In this document: positions 15,020 to 32,689 of the stretch, in pieces
Position numbering within the stretch: position 1 is the first letter of the stretch
Layout: the number at the start of each line of letters is the position of its first letter
NCBI GenBank assembly: GCA_949318235.1
Contig: OX439131.1
Location: 40,889,492 to 40,953,491, forward strand
Source of the DNA: Ecdyonurus torrentis
Taxonomy: Eukaryota; Arthropoda; Insecta; Ephemeroptera; Heptageniidae
Length of the DNA stretch: 64,000 nucleotides
Reading direction: 5' to 3'
Translations under genes and position numbers: made by a program
The notes under the pieces: generated by a model
What the model saw: only the letters and a program-made list of their open reading frames with translations
Told to the model about the DNA's origin: nothing
Database searches by the model: none

Positions 15020-15074
15020 GTGTGGTTGTTGCGTACGATTCTGCAGCAGCCATGCGGCGTAGTGAAGAAGGGAA

Positions 15075-15105
<31 letters not shown>

Positions 15106-15260
15106 ACGAGCGAGCACGTGGGGTTGGATAGCGGCCATGGCCTCCGCCGTTGCTTGCCCCTGCCGCAAACCCCGCACCCCGCCCGACCATTTGGATCGAT
15201 CAAGCCGGGGAAGAAGGGCGCGGCTAGCAAACTCTCGCACGCACTGCGAGACAGGGTTGC
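15020..15260. other. GC-rich island, function unknown
   Basis: GC-rich block with an internal GA tract (about 15083-15107). A long CT tract begins about 80 bp to its right. Several short frames overlap here on both strands without recognisable domains. Confidence 0.4.
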
Positions 15261-15334
15261 TCTCTGCAGCAATATATATCTCTTTCAGAAAAGCTAGATC
15301 AACTTCTCATTGAAATATTTTTCTGCGCAAACTT

Positions 15335-15336
<2 letters not shown>

Positions 15337-15416
<80 letters not shown>
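15337..15416. repeat. (CT)n microsatellite
   Basis: A perfect CT tract of about 80 bp. Confidence 0.9.
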
Positions 15417-15420
<4 letters not shown>

Positions 15421-17286
15421 TTTTTTTATATTATTTATTTTTTATTATCAATAGATTAAAATCAAAGGAACTAGTCAATGTGAATAAATAATCAAATCTT
15501 ATATTCAAAAGATACGCTGTCAATATTATTTTTTCATATATCATTTTTTTTTAATATGAATTATTTTCTACTTCAATAGATATTTAAATATTTCTTCTAT
15601 GTTATGCTCTATTGATATAGCGAGTTTTTCTATAATATATATAAGTTACAATTTATTTAAATTGTATAACATCTAATTTCATATTTTTTCTATTACAATT
15701 ACATGAATATGTACAAAGTCGCAAAACTGGTGTTTCATCAATAATCTCCAGTATCGTCATATAGTACATATATATAGCAGACAAGATTCAAGCTTTCTGT
15801 GCAGGGTTGTTATATTATATATATATATAATATATATAACACGAGAAAAAAAGAGAGGAGAATGAACTTTATAGTGCTTGAACTAGAACACTCATATAGT
15901 TCTAGTCTCTGACGACGTTACAAAGAAATCATCATTATATGTAGACGTACAGTATGTATACGTTGAGGATAATAATACATAAAAGTTTTTTACGTCATAT
16001 ATATCTGCCTCGTTATTATAAAAGTATAAAATTTAAAAATATTCTCAATGCACGCAGAAACAATTTATCTCTTAAAGGTCAAATTTGATTCATAATTAAT
16101 TTAGATTTGAATATATAATTAAAAATGGAATTAATACAAATTATGTTATTTAGTATACATAATTATTAATAATGAGCATTTGCTGCCCGATTCAACTGTA
16201 CAATATAGAAGAAAAAAATGATAACGCAGGGAAACATCAATAGGTGGTAAAAAAAATATATAGTAAAAAATTACTGCGATATACCATAATATAGAAGGGT
16301 ATTGAGACTTTTTTTTTTATCTTCCATGCTTGATTCTGGCTCAGAATATAAGTAAAAGAGTCTTTTCTTCTTTCTTTCTTTCTTTCTCTGGTGCTGCTTT
16401 AGCGAAGGGTAGATATAACGGCAAAAGCAACGAGGGGAAGAACGGGGATCGATGGATGGTGTCGAGGGCGCACTCATACTGGCAGCTAGGGGGCGCCTCG
16501 CTTATGGTGATGGTGTATGGTACCAAACATGCATGTTTGCATGCATGCGCACATACACCTTTGCGCTGCTTTTACACCCTATTATAACCACAACTTATAT
16601 GCAAGCTAGGCAAAAATAGAATGTGTATATAACACAACTTTTGTCTAAAGTTAAAAAATAAAGAACACACCAAATCTTCTTTTTTACTCTTTTACGTTCA
16701 TAAAAACTGTACAAGTTTACTATAAAAGAGTAGTGATTATTTTTTTGCTCTTCAATGACGTCATTGAGAAGAAAAAAAAAACTTATACATAATACACACA
16801 TTTTTTTTTCCTTGGGTGTTACATAACTTCTTTTCGTAACAAAATCAATGTATCTTGTAGAAAGAGACATTTTAAGAAGACAAATTATTTTTATCTTTCA
16901 ATACGTTTCATTTCTATCCATTGTTCTTTTCATCGAGTATATAGTTAATTAATAAAACCCATTTCATTCATCAGTATACACGTAATACTAGAAGTTTAGC
17001 AATCGAAGAAAATGTTTATAAATTGATTTTATTTTCAATGAATAAGTAATTATCTGACATTTCTTGCTAAAGTATACAGATTTTACAATTACAGATTATT
17101 GTTATAAATAATACTGTTTCCTAGTATAGAAGCTAAAAGATAATAATTTTATATGGGAAAAGTCTATAGTTTATTTTGTAGTAAAAATTATTGATTCCAA
17201 AGTTTATAGTCTATTTTAACATTTTTAATACCATGACATTAAATTTTTATAGATGTTGATACTAAACTAATAGAAAATGTATTCCT

Positions 17287-17391
<105 letters not shown>

Positions 17392-18315
17392 TAAAAAGAA
17401 AAGAGTTTATGAGCTGGAAGAAATACTCTATGATTTGACAATACGGAATGTTAGGGCGAGGTCGGGTAATATTATACAAGTGCACTTCTTTCTCGCTTTT
17501 TTTTTCTCGTAGACTAAAGAAAATGTTACTGCACTGCAATATGGGTAAATGAACTACTACTCTACACTAGTATAGCTATACAATCTAAGCCAGGAGCAGA
17601 CACAAGAAGAGGGATAAAGAAGGAGGGGGTTACATTACATACAACTGAAGTAGCGTCAAAGGGGAAGATGGGGGGATATAAGGGGGTTTGATGGCCGCTG
17701 GTGCCGCAGCCCCCGGACCCCCGACCGCAGGGAGCTGAACATATTAGCATTTTGCGCCACTTTGCTTAGAAAACGTTTGCGAGCTGTCGCATTCCAACTT
17801 TTATTGTATTGCAAAAATAATAAATGCATCCTTTTATATATAGTGTAATTGTTATCCAATGGTAAAGTTTCATTAATTGTACATATATACTGTATATAAA
17901 AAGTTCTATAGTTTATTACTTTTAAGTATTTTCATAGCATTGCAAGTCTGCCATTACATAAATAACGAATAAAAAAATATATAACTTAGCTTATATGTCT
18001 TTGCTTTTAAAATGACGAATTACTCAAAATATTACTCCATATGGGTGTTAGTAACCTATAGTGAAAGAAATCGTAATTGAATGAAAATTAAGGAGAAGGA
18101 AGAGGCGGAGCAGCTTGAGGAAGAGGATGAAAAAGAAAAAAGTAGGTTCAAATTTCCCTAATAATGTCGTATCGGAACATATTTTAGGCTCAAATTTGAA
18201 ACAAACCGATGATTCTGACATTATTTTACGTAAACAATATATTAGCATTATGCGCAATCTAGCATGGACAACACTAATATACTCTCCTCATAAATGTTGA
18301 CGTAGAATAAGCTAT

Positions 18316-18422
18316 ATATATCGATGTTGGGATGCAGAAATGCGACCGATGAGAAAAATCATGAGTAAAAACCTCATGATTTTTCTCATCGGTCGCATTT
18401 CTGCATCCCAACATCGATATAT
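18316..18422. repeat. perfect 50-bp inverted repeat with a 7-nt loop
   Basis: Positions 18316-18365 and 18373-18422 are exact reverse complements; the loop is 18366-18372. The arms have mixed composition, so this is not a low-complexity palindrome. There are no obvious target-site duplications. A recent inverted duplication by template switching or a young foldback element would both fit. A transcript from either strand would fold into a 50-bp perfect duplex. Confidence 0.95.
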
Positions 18423-21400
18423 TATATGTCCTTTTTAAAACATGCAATACGAAGAAAAATATAGTTTATAGTTTCAAAAATAAAACAATAAAAATTATGT
18501 ATGTCGCGCGCATTATAAAATAAAAATCTATAGCCCCTGTAAAGTATACAACTTTTTAAGCATTAGTGTAGAGCAGTTTGCATAAACAAAAATTGTATCT
18601 CACTTTTTTTTTCTCCCCAGAATAAATAAAACACGTGTCAATATGTCAAGTGAATGGATGCATGCTGAGTGAAAAGTTATTTTATATACGATCTAAAATG
18701 ACAGGATAGAAAGAGGAGATATTCATTCATTGATCTAAACCCCGCGATTATTCCACTCGATTTAGTTTGAAGCAATGATAAAAGTTAAAAAAATTTAGGT
18801 TTGATTGTTAACATTCGTTTCATTCAAAATTATATATATTATAGAGGTATTAATAAAACTTTTAAGAACATTTATAAAGTTAATAGATTCACTTCTATAT
18901 AAAATCTGACTTAAAGTAATGCACTAAAACTATACTGCACTTTAAAACAACAACAACTAAACTATGTCAAGCTTTTACAAAAGACATCAGCAAGTTCTTT
19001 TACATAATAATAATAATAACTATCTAAAAGTTTTCTTTCGATAATAGTGTTTCTATATCTTGTAAGTGAAGAGATGATGGTAAGAAGGTATCTGATATCA
19101 AGGGTCGATACCCGCAACATTTCTTTATTCAAACTTTTTTCTTCTGTAAACTTCAAGAAGACATTGTCTCTTCTTCTTCTTCTTCTTTTTTTTTTTTTAA
19201 GATCCTTTCATCAAGCATTTAATCTAACTTTTTTAATGTGAATAACTTTTAGTCAGCAATATTCATTCAGTCTACATATATATTATTATTATTATTAAAA
19301 AAAAAAAATGATATATGAGTTTGATTTTGCTCCAGATGTTATAAGAAGCAACAAAAGTTAATGTATTTACTTTTTTTTATATAAATATAATGTTAAAGTG
19401 TGCCAGGGAGGAGAGATAGATAGAGTTAAGAGGCGACGAACTGAATGGTGACCATGACGACCATAGATTTGCTGCAGAGTCTTTTGCTGCAGAGATACGA
19501 TAGAGGAGCTCACGTGAACTGCTAGTGGGTGGTTTTTTTTAGGGGGTGGATGGGTGATTTTCTCTCTTTAGCGCGCCGCGCGACGCTATACTCTCTACCA
19601 TGGCGGCGCGGCATCGATCGCTTTCCGTCTGGGCCGCGCCCGGGCCTCTGCCTCGCGCGAGCAGAAGCAAAGCAAAGCAGCACCGGCAGGCAGCAGGTCG
19701 GGTCGCTGACCTTGCAGAGTGAGGGAGAGAAAAGACCGGGTACACCAACCGGCCCTTCAGCTCTAGCAAATAGGAGGAGCTGCCACGATTTTCCCGGACT
19801 TGCTATCCCGCCACAATCCCTGGTATACACATAGTAAACGTTTGTGTGCTCCACCTACCACTAAAGCGTATAATAGTATAGACACGGAGGGTGGCACTTG
19901 CAAAACGTGATATTTCATACCTTGATATATATATCCTATCGTTATTTCATCTCAACCCTGGCTAATCCTATACCCTCTGTGCTCCGCCGCGCTCCATAAG
20001 TTCTCTCTAAAAGAAGAAAAATAGCTTTTAGAATTTTTTTTTATGTAATATATATAATTTTTTATCGTTTTCGTATGTGCCTGGTTTAGTTTTTTGTTTT
20101 TTCTTCTCGTACTTCATGTACCATAGGTAGATATGATAACTGTGATAAATAATTTATTAATGTTACTAAAAATTAGGCAAAATTTTATTACTTTTATCGT
20201 TTGTAAAATATATATATTTTTTAATTGATTCGAGTTACGACTCCTCGATGTTTCAATAAAACTTTGTCATTTCAAATCAAATTAGCAAAGTAAGTTTATG
20301 AAAATGTATAATATATATAGTTACGTTTATTGTTTATACAATCAAGTTTTATTTTAAAATAGTACGAATTAAACCTATTATATATAATTACCTAATTATA
20401 GAACATGTTTGTTTTTTTATTTATACATATATAGCAGCAATATTTTGAGCACACCAACTATAGGAGATTTATTGAATCACTGACAATGTTCATATCATGC
20501 TATAAATATTCATAGAAAATACTCGATTACTGCAGTAAAGATAAAATAGAATAGATGATATAATAAACTTTTATAATTTAATCCATAGCATCAGCATATA
20601 TTATCACTCTCTCTCTCGCTCTCTCTCCTGCCCTCCCTCTGTAATGAAACTGCATAATTTGAGTATATGTGAATGTGACCTATATGTCTGTTATAGTGTA
20701 ACAAAGAATTATATAAATAAAAATATATACCCTTTCTTTATATTATAATAACTTATACATTTTTATTTTTTTGCTTATACGGTCTATAATATACCCTGAA
20801 TATATCAATATAAACTCACGGATACTAGGGCAGATATAAACACTTGTTCAATTAAAAGTTATAAAAATGTATTTTAAATAAATATAAAATGAATAAGTAC
20901 TGATAATGACTAATAGTTACAGATTATAAATATTAGTCGATCGTGGGTATGAATGCACTTTAAAAAAAGGAGAAAATATCATATATATTCCACTTTTGTT
21001 CTATCAGTATAAAATTGGAAATTTACCGCGCGATTTTAACATTTTACATGATACTCTTTTTGTCTGTGCGTATATGGTATAAGGAAACTTTTAATTTCAG
21101 TTCAGAGGCCATGTGATCAAATCCCGAAATCTCATAAAGGGTATTAACTTAATATTAAAATTAATGTTTCACTCTGGCAATGAAATAGCCAGCACTATAT
21201 TTATGTGAATATAAAAATATGTAAATATTAAGAATAAATCACTGGAATCAATATAGGGTGAGGGAGAACAACAACGGAAATACTTTTTGGATGATAATAC
21301 CGGGCCAGACCAATTTTCCGGACAAGGCTATAAATTTTCTCCTTTGTTACAACCGGAGATGATTTTTTTAGCAGCTTATAAAACACATTAAGTGTAACTA

Positions 21401-21983
21401 GTATCTCTGCTTTCAGTTTTCCGGCCTTTTTTTTCCGTAAAGAAAAACATGGTCCCGTAAAGCTAAGTAGGAAATTATAGGGGGTCTGTGCTTTTTCCGC
21501 GCTGCCTGTGATTTGCTATATAGCGTCCTCCACCGTTGAGCCAAAATTTGTCCATTTAATATGATGATAACGACGTATATATAGCAATTATATACAGCAG
21601 TTTATATTTTACAATAATTATACACAATGTCTTAATTGCTCTGCAACCCATGAAAATATTGATTTATAATATTTGGCCCTAAAAAGTAAGCTTAAATTTA
21701 TTCTTTATTCTCTACAAAAAAATTCTTTCAGATTTAGGGACATATATAGTATAGACGTTTCAAATTTAGTTGTCTTTTTTATTATTATTATTATTATTAT
21801 TTTTTAAGTGTAAAAAGAATATTATGTATAGGTATAACAATGGGTATAACATAATTAACTAACCCTTCAAAATTTAACGGAGTTTGCCCTATCATTGTAC
21901 AGAAATAGAGCAGAAAAGGCAAATATAAAATAAAATTAATTTGAGAATGAGAGAAGCGTTCCCAGTGGGAATACTTCTGCCTA
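18423..21983. other. AT-rich DNA with one GC-rich island, no supported gene
   Basis: No recognisable gene. A GC-rich block at about 19425-19850 contains clusters of CG dinucleotides and a purine-rich right half. Frames of about 100 residues are open on both strands but look compositional. The rest is AT-rich with short poly(A/T) runs. Confidence 0.55.
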
Positions 21984-22087
21984 TACGTTCGCAGGGGACG
22001 TTGCGTAATCACTAAAACCAATCAAAACCGTGGAAATTATGGGCAAATTCAGGGACATTTCCCACGCAACGACACCTGCGAACGTAA
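21984..22087. mobile_element. short inverted-repeat element (MITE-like)
   Basis: Ends of about 25 bp are inverted with mismatches: TACGTTCGCAGG with GTTGCGT on the left, ACGCAAC with CCTGCGAACGTA on the right. The span is about 104 bp with no coding capacity. Only one copy is seen in this window. Confidence 0.5.
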
Positions 22088-22199
22088 CCCCTTTCAGACC
22101 CTTGTTACGCGCAGAAAGCCTAAATTTATGAGAACGCACTTCTCTCCTTAAAATTCTCTAGGTGTTATAGACTATAAAAATAGCATATTATATGCATGA

Positions 22200-22390
22200 A
22201 AGAGAGCGGAAATGCGCTTCGACGCCATAATGAAGCAATGAATACCATTGCTCAGCATAATAGGACAAATGTCGTTTTTTTTTTTTTTTTTTTTTTCCTT
22301 CATTTCTTTATTAGGAAATCTGTCAATTTTCAATTCTTTGTTGTTATTATTTTTCTCGCGTACATGGAAACCACAATTTTTACATAGTGC
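22200..22390 (+). mobile_element. diverged copy of repeat family D
   Basis: Shares the hairpin core GCAATGAATACCATTGCTC and the following GACAAA segment with the fuller copies at 30349-30656 and 38477-38785. An 18-bp poly(T) run interrupts it and its right half is hard to align. Probably a degenerate copy of that MITE family. Confidence 0.5.
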
Positions 22391-22897
22391 GCGCCGTTAT
22401 GTTATATATAGTATTATATGGGGTCAACTTTCATGGATGCAACCACACTATATATTATTACAATTAAATTATTATGTATAGGACGAGCTGAAAAACTTCG
22501 CATAATTATATGTTCAAAAAGTCATGTATCACCTTATTATATAACTATAATACTAATAGATAATGGGGATGGGGCGATACAAGACGGAGTACAAGACTGC
22601 ATGTGACAAAACAAAACTGTAATACTGACATTATAAGTATGCTGCATGACTCCTAAAAATTTACAGAAATTTGTTTTAAAATTTAGTTGGAGCAATATAA
22701 TGGCAAAAATTATCTACCGGTCATTCGAGCCATTACATATTACGCATTTAAAAAACCCACTAGAATATATTTTCATTATAGTATATTTAAAGTGTCTTAT
22801 GCATGTCAATAACATTATTAATGAGGGGATGTTAATGATTAGTTAAGATTGAAGAGTAAAGTAAAAATATAATAATTACAAGCATACACACGTCTCT

Positions 22898-23265
22898 CAG
22901 TGTCGGACTGGCTCGAAGAGGCCCACTCAGGAAGAGACTAGTAAGGGCCCCAGTGGGGGGGTACGGGGGGGCGTAGCCCCACCCGTCATAAGGGGGGTCC
23001 GGGGGCGAATCCCCCCGAAAATTTTTAAGACCCGCCTCTTTTTTGAGCAAAAAACACACTTAAGTAGTTGCTTTTTTATTACAATTTCTTTGCTTGTTAA
23101 AAAAAATAAATTGTGTTTTATAATATAGTGACCCTTAATTTTAGATCAAAATTTGTTCAGAACAATCATTAAATTTGAACTGATCGGTGATTTTACAACC
23201 TTTTTAAAGCAAGATCTTGATTTGAAATAGATCACTTTTAGAGCCACGTTGATCGATCTAAGAAG

Positions 23266-23298
<33 letters not shown>

Positions 23299-23880
23299 GG
23301 AAAGGGAAAGGGAAAGGGAAAGGGAAAGGGAAAAAATAAATAATAATATTTTATCGATAAAATTAATTTTTGTTTTAATAGGATTAAGTTGACTGAATAA
23401 ATTTTCGACCGACAGCGTATATCCATGACTGACAGGTTTTTGGGGGCCCTGGATCCCTAAAACCCCTGGTGCTCTGTTCGTCCCTCGAAAAAAAAAAAAA
23501 AAAAAAACTGTCATAGAGTATAAAGAAAAAAAAATCTTTTATATAATATAAATAATAAATTTTATATGGTTTATTAAAATTGATATTATATTTATTTACT
23601 TTTCAAAATTACGTATTGTAACATATTATATTTCATTCATATAAATAATCAATATAAATAAAAACATATGTATAAGAAAATAAGTGCAAAAAAGGACGTA
23701 AGAGTTAAAACAAATAAGACATATTAAATTTTTTTCACCCTTTTTTTCACCCTTTTTTTTTTTTTTTTTTTTATTTTTTTTATTTATTTATTTTTTTTTG
23801 AAGAGTAGGTAACGAGGGCCCCAAACCAGTAGGGCCCCATCAGGATTTCCTGACCAACTTTAATGGCCAGTCCGACACTG
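22898..23880. mobile_element. non-autonomous hAT-like DNA transposon
   Basis: The ends are a 14-bp terminal inverted repeat: CAGTGTCGGACTGG on the left and its complement on the right. It is flanked by 8-bp direct repeats, ACGTCTCT and TCGTCTCT, which differ at one base. An 8-bp duplication and a CAG-starting terminus are typical of hAT elements. The interior (983 bp in total) has subterminal G/C-rich blocks, poly(A) and poly(T) runs and a short AAAGGG tandem repeat. No transposase frame is present, so it would need a transposase in trans. Confidence 0.8.
23301..23333. repeat. (AAAGGG)n short tandem repeat
   Basis: About five units of AAAGGG directly after a poly(A) run, inside the hAT-like element. 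Confidence 0.85.
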
Positions 23881-24299
23881 TCGTCTCTCTTGTTTTATTT
23901 TTAGACGATACGATTCCATCGACGACCGACGAGGTACGGCAAAACTTTTAAACTTTTTTGCATTTCGCGCCTTCACGAGAAAAACAACAAACAAACAGCT
24001 GACAATTTGTTGAATGTGTGCATCAAGGAAAAGATTATGGATTAATTTTAAGTTTTACTTTACTTTAAACAGTAGAAATTAAAATATAAACTGTAGATAT
24101 ATAATTTTGAGTGCATATATTTAAAGATCTAAAGCTTAAGTTACAAGTATTTAGCTGTATTTTAGCTGCAAAGTCAGACACTAGACCGGTATCATCGGTA
24201 TACGCCTACTTTTTGAAAGTATTTAAAACGATAGAAAAGACTCAGAGGACTCAATTAAACCATAATAACTCGTGAATTTGAAGCGTTAAACAACTGAAA

Positions 24300-28497
<4,198 letters not shown>

Positions 28498-28745
28498 AAT
28501 ATTTCACTCCCATTTTTTTGTTCTTCATATAATAATGATGAGGTAACCTAAGCTATCAGGGTATATATAAACTAATCCTGGTGTGTTATAACCTGGGTTA
28601 AAAAACAAACAAACATTTCTATCATTTACTTTTAATTACGTAACTATGTATATCTTCATAATTTTATATCAGTTCTTGACTTCATTGCTAATATTGGAAT
28701 AGTGTAATTTTAAGTTTCTGCTGTATATGATTTTGTTGTAATATA

Positions 28746-29236
28746 TTAGAGGACTTGCGAAAGGGATTTACAGAGAGAAGATACAACCCAACAATACTAA
28801 AAAAGTGATACCAGATGACTTACAGTTAGTGTTCCTGTCTTCCTTTAACATGTTTTCTTATGGGCAAATGAATCAGCTATAACTTGATTTTTTTAAATGA
28901 AATTTTGTACTGTAGTTTACTGGAGATTTGCAACTTTTTTTTATTTTTATTTTTTTAATTTTTTAGTCAATTGGATGAAATTTGAATTTATAACCAAATT
29001 GGTTGAAGTTCAGGAAAACAATAGTTTTGAGGCTCAATAAGCTTCATTAAAAATTTCAGAGGGGAGAAAATGTTCAAATTTGCATTATAGCTGCTTTATT
29101 CCCCCATAAGCATGTTAAATGAAGACAGTGGAACACAAAGTCATCTGCTAGCACTTACAAATTAGTTAATATTGTTGAGCTCTGCCTTGTGAGTTTGTTT
29201 ATAGTTTCACTCAAAACCCTTTTTGCCAGTCTTCTA
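28746..29236. mobile_element. long foldback element, family C copy 1
   Basis: An imperfect palindrome of about 490 bp: the left half (TTAGAGGACTTGCGAAAG onward) is complementary to the right half ending in CTTCTAA. Internal landmarks such as GTGTTCCTGTCTTCC, CAGCTATAAC and their complements pair across the centre. It shares sequence with the copy at 31468-31940. It begins about 250 bp after the PGGT1B stop. Confidence 0.75.
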
Positions 29237-29292
29237 ATGCTGAGGAACTGGTGTTCCAGCCTTACATTAACTTACAGCTAGAGGGATATATC

Positions 29293-29397
29293 GAGGGCTT
29301 CACAGCATTTTGGTACTACTGCAATCTCGAAGATTGCACATGTGCCAAAATTGCACCCACGGAGATTGCAGAAGTACCAAAATGCCTCGTAGCCCTT
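29293..29397. mobile_element. small inverted-repeat element (MITE-like)
   Basis: Arms of about 35 bp are inverted with a few mismatches; both contain GCATTTTGGTAC or its complement and GCAATCTC or its complement. The total is about 105 bp. One copy is seen in this window. Confidence 0.6.
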
Positions 29398-30348
29398 GGT
29401 ACATTATAATTTTACAAAATCAGCCTCTATTATGCATGAAAAACAAACTAAGAAACAAAGAAACAAACATTGTGTGTATACTGTACCATCGTGTATAGCT
29501 TAATAACCTCTATCTGTTAATTTCCAATAAAATTTATAAGAAATATATATTATTTCACTGTTATTTGTTCAAATACCAAAATATATTTCTAGTTTATTAT
29601 TTTTTTAATTTTATGTAGCTAATTTTATGATATTATATGCCAGAAAACATTTGCTATAAGGAGATAAAATTTTATAAACTGACATTTTTTTTATATTAAC
29701 TCTCTGTAACTGAAAATTTAAATTGTAAAGATCAAGCATTAATTATGATTTTTTTTTCTTTCAATAACTGTACCCATTGTATGTTTTAATTATGTAGTTA
29801 CAATATTTGTCTACTAATTGTTAGCATGTAACTTGAGAATCGATATCATTAATATTCAGAAAAAAGTGCCAGTAACTTTAAAATTTGAAGAAGTCTGAAT
29901 ATTTTTGATTAAAATTCTCGTAAAAAAATATATTGATGTTGTCATTTTAAATTATTGAAAAAAAAAAAAAACTGTTTGCATGGCTATATAAAAAATATAA
30001 AATCCTCATTTACTAAATAATTAAATGTGGGTGTGGTAAAATATGTTATAAATATGTGTTAAGTGTTGTCAATATATGTATAACAATATTTATTAGATGT
30101 ACTGAAAAATGAAGAAAGCGTTGTATTTTGATTATTTATTATTATATGATGTTAAAGTTAAAAGAAGCTAATTTTCTTTAAGAAACTTTTAATAAGTAAC
30201 GAAAGCCAACTTATGAACTGCTGACTATAGGTTTTTGTTCATCTTAAAAAACTATCATACTATACACTTTTTTTTTTTTTTTTTTTTTTTTTTGCCTGAG
30301 CATAGTGTCATTATGGTGAGACAAAAATTGCGCAGGTTGTATTCTTTA

Positions 30349-30656
30349 TAGGGTGTGTACGCATGACGTCATTCTGAGCGCTTTTCGATTCTCTTCTTGA
30401 GCAATGAATAACATTGCTCAGCATAGGACAAACGTAGTTTTTGGCTATTATCTTTGGTAAACTAGCTATTTTTTGGTCATTATTATTTTTCTTGCATACT
30501 TGAGGTACTAATTCAACCTGTTAACAGCATCAATGCTCTCAAAAAAATTGCCAAGTATTATTAAACTGGCAAAATGTGCCATTTTCCTATACCAGACCAA
30601 TGTTATTTAGTACTCACTTATGATGTCAACTTTAACATGAGTGAAACCACCCTATA
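30349..30656 (+). mobile_element. MITE family D, full-length copy
   Basis: Begins TAGGGTGTGTAC and ends in ACCACCCTA, giving short inverted ends flanked by TA, as in Tc1/mariner-type elements. It contains the hairpin GAGCAATG...CATTGCTC. About 308 bp, closely matching 38477-38785. No coding capacity. Confidence 0.75.
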
Positions 30657-31467
30657 GTGCTCTCTTGTATGGCTACACTTACAGTTAGGTCTTTGTAAAA
30701 AAAAAAAAAAAAAAAAAATGATAGGCAGCAGTTTATGAGTTGGCTTTCATCACTAAGCAATGACTTATGTTACTTCCATAACAACTTTGCTTGCAAATAT
30801 ATACATTTTTTCTTTTCTTTTTTCATAACACAACTTTAAATAGAAAACAAAAAAATAATAATAATGATATGTTAAATGTGGAACACTATACTTTTACATT
30901 GACATATAATGATAAGAAATTACAGGACAATTTGCATATGTCCATTTTTTTCCGCACGGGGAAAAATATGTTTTTGTCCTAAAGAGAAAACTGCAAACAC
31001 AATCTTTACGTGCGTATCAAAAAAATAATTAGAATTATCTTTAAATAAGAAGATAATAGAAAGAAAAAAGTGAATTCAGGAAATTGTTTAGTTTTTTGTC
31101 AATTTAGATTTTTCACATTTTGTAGTCTAAATATACCTAATATATATGGAGTAAGCTACAAAGAAATGATATTTAAAATTTAAACAGCACAAAGTTTTAT
31201 TTAAAAATAAAGAACTATTTTTAATTAAAGAAAAAAAAAGTGAAGTATATTATTTGTAATAATTTTAATAAAAAATTTTAAGAGTGACAAAATATTATGT
31301 AAAGTACAGTAAGAAAAGCATATCTATTTAAAAAAAATACCTACACATATACCTGCCTATAACTATATTATAATACTTTTTGCTTTTATATTGTTCTTTG
31401 TTAATTTGTGATATTATGTGTTGTAAAAAGACAATATGCATGGTATGGCGCCCTTTCATTTCCAATC

Positions 31468-31940
31468 GAAGACTTTCAAAAGTAGGTTTAGTGAGAAAAT
31501 AAACTCGCAGCTCATTAGTACTAACAAAGTGCTAGCAGATGCCTTTTTGTGTTCCTGTCTCAATTTAAAATGCTTTCTTATGAGGCAATGAAGCAGCTAT
31601 AACTAGAGTTAGAATCATTTCTCGGAGTTGAAATTTTTGCTGTACCTTGCTGAGCATCAAAGTTTTTGTTTTCCTGGGTTTCAAGCAATTTGGTTACAAA
31701 TAATTTTATCCATCCTTGACTTCAAATCTAGGAAAACAAAAGGTCTAAGGCTTAGTAAGCTACAGTAAAAATTTAGCTCCGAGAAATAATTTTAACTTAA
31801 GTTATAGCTGCTTTATTGCCCCATAAGAAAGCATGTTAAATCAAGACAGGAACACAAAGTTGTCTGCCAGCACTTTCTTAGTATTGTTGGGCTGTGAGTT
31901 TGTTTATCTTCTTACTAAATCTACTTTTGCAAGTTTTCTA
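31468..31940. mobile_element. long foldback element, family C copy 2
   Basis: A palindrome of about 470 bp. Both halves carry the series GTGCTRGCAGA, GTGTTCCTGTC, GCAGCTATAACT and TTTTCCT, or their complements, in mirrored order. It is homologous to 28746-29236 but the two copies have diverged. The centre lies at about 31700. Confidence 0.75.
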
Positions 31941-32689
31941 CTTTGTTTTATTTGGCACAAATTAATGATAAAATGAAAGCTGATAATAATATGGTATTTA
32001 TAATTATTCTACAAGTGTATGTGATTGAATATGTTGGGCCTCAGATATTTGAACTGACAATAATAAAGTACATTATAGAAATTCCCAAGTATTCTTGCCC
32101 TATAAGTTTTTTTTTTTTTTTTTTTTTTATATATATATATTGTTGAAAGGTCATGATTGCCATTTTAAACATCATGTTATTTTAGTGTGGGTTTTCAACA
32201 ATATACAAATAATTTGGTAAGAGTACTTGGTATTTTGTTGGGACGTAAACTATTAGAGATGGTCCTTGAAAAATAATAGAGGGGGAAAATTATAAAAGGT
32301 GCTGTATTCACTTTTATGTTTATTAATTAATTTTTGTAACTGCACAGAAAAATTATTATTCCCATTGAAAACAATGTTATTTAACAATTTGCTGTGCAAC
32401 ATTACAACAAGTAAATAAATATGTGAATCATACTTAAAATAAATGAGAAATATGGACCAGTCTAAAATGTTTATAAGTAGAATATAGTATAAAAACGGTA
32501 ATAGGTGAACTGTTTAAGCACAAAAATTATAAGAGGCGCAATACATATTTAGTACTCATATGGTGTGTTTACATGCTGCAATATTATCAATGTGCAATAT
32601 TATCAATTATTATTGGTTTTGCATGTTGAAAATAATCGCTCCTTGTGAATAGTAAATTGAGCCTGAAAATTTAAGGTGAAGAAAAAAAA

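Noticed and set aside
14904..15313. Overlapping frames of 70-120 codons on both strands
   Set aside because: GC-rich DNA and the GA tract keep several frames open by chance. The products are Ser-Leu or Arg-Glu repeats with no family resemblance.
19522..19854. Frames of about 100 codons on both strands in the GC-rich island
   Set aside because: Open on both strands with no recognisable motif and no matching exon nearby. Treated as compositional.
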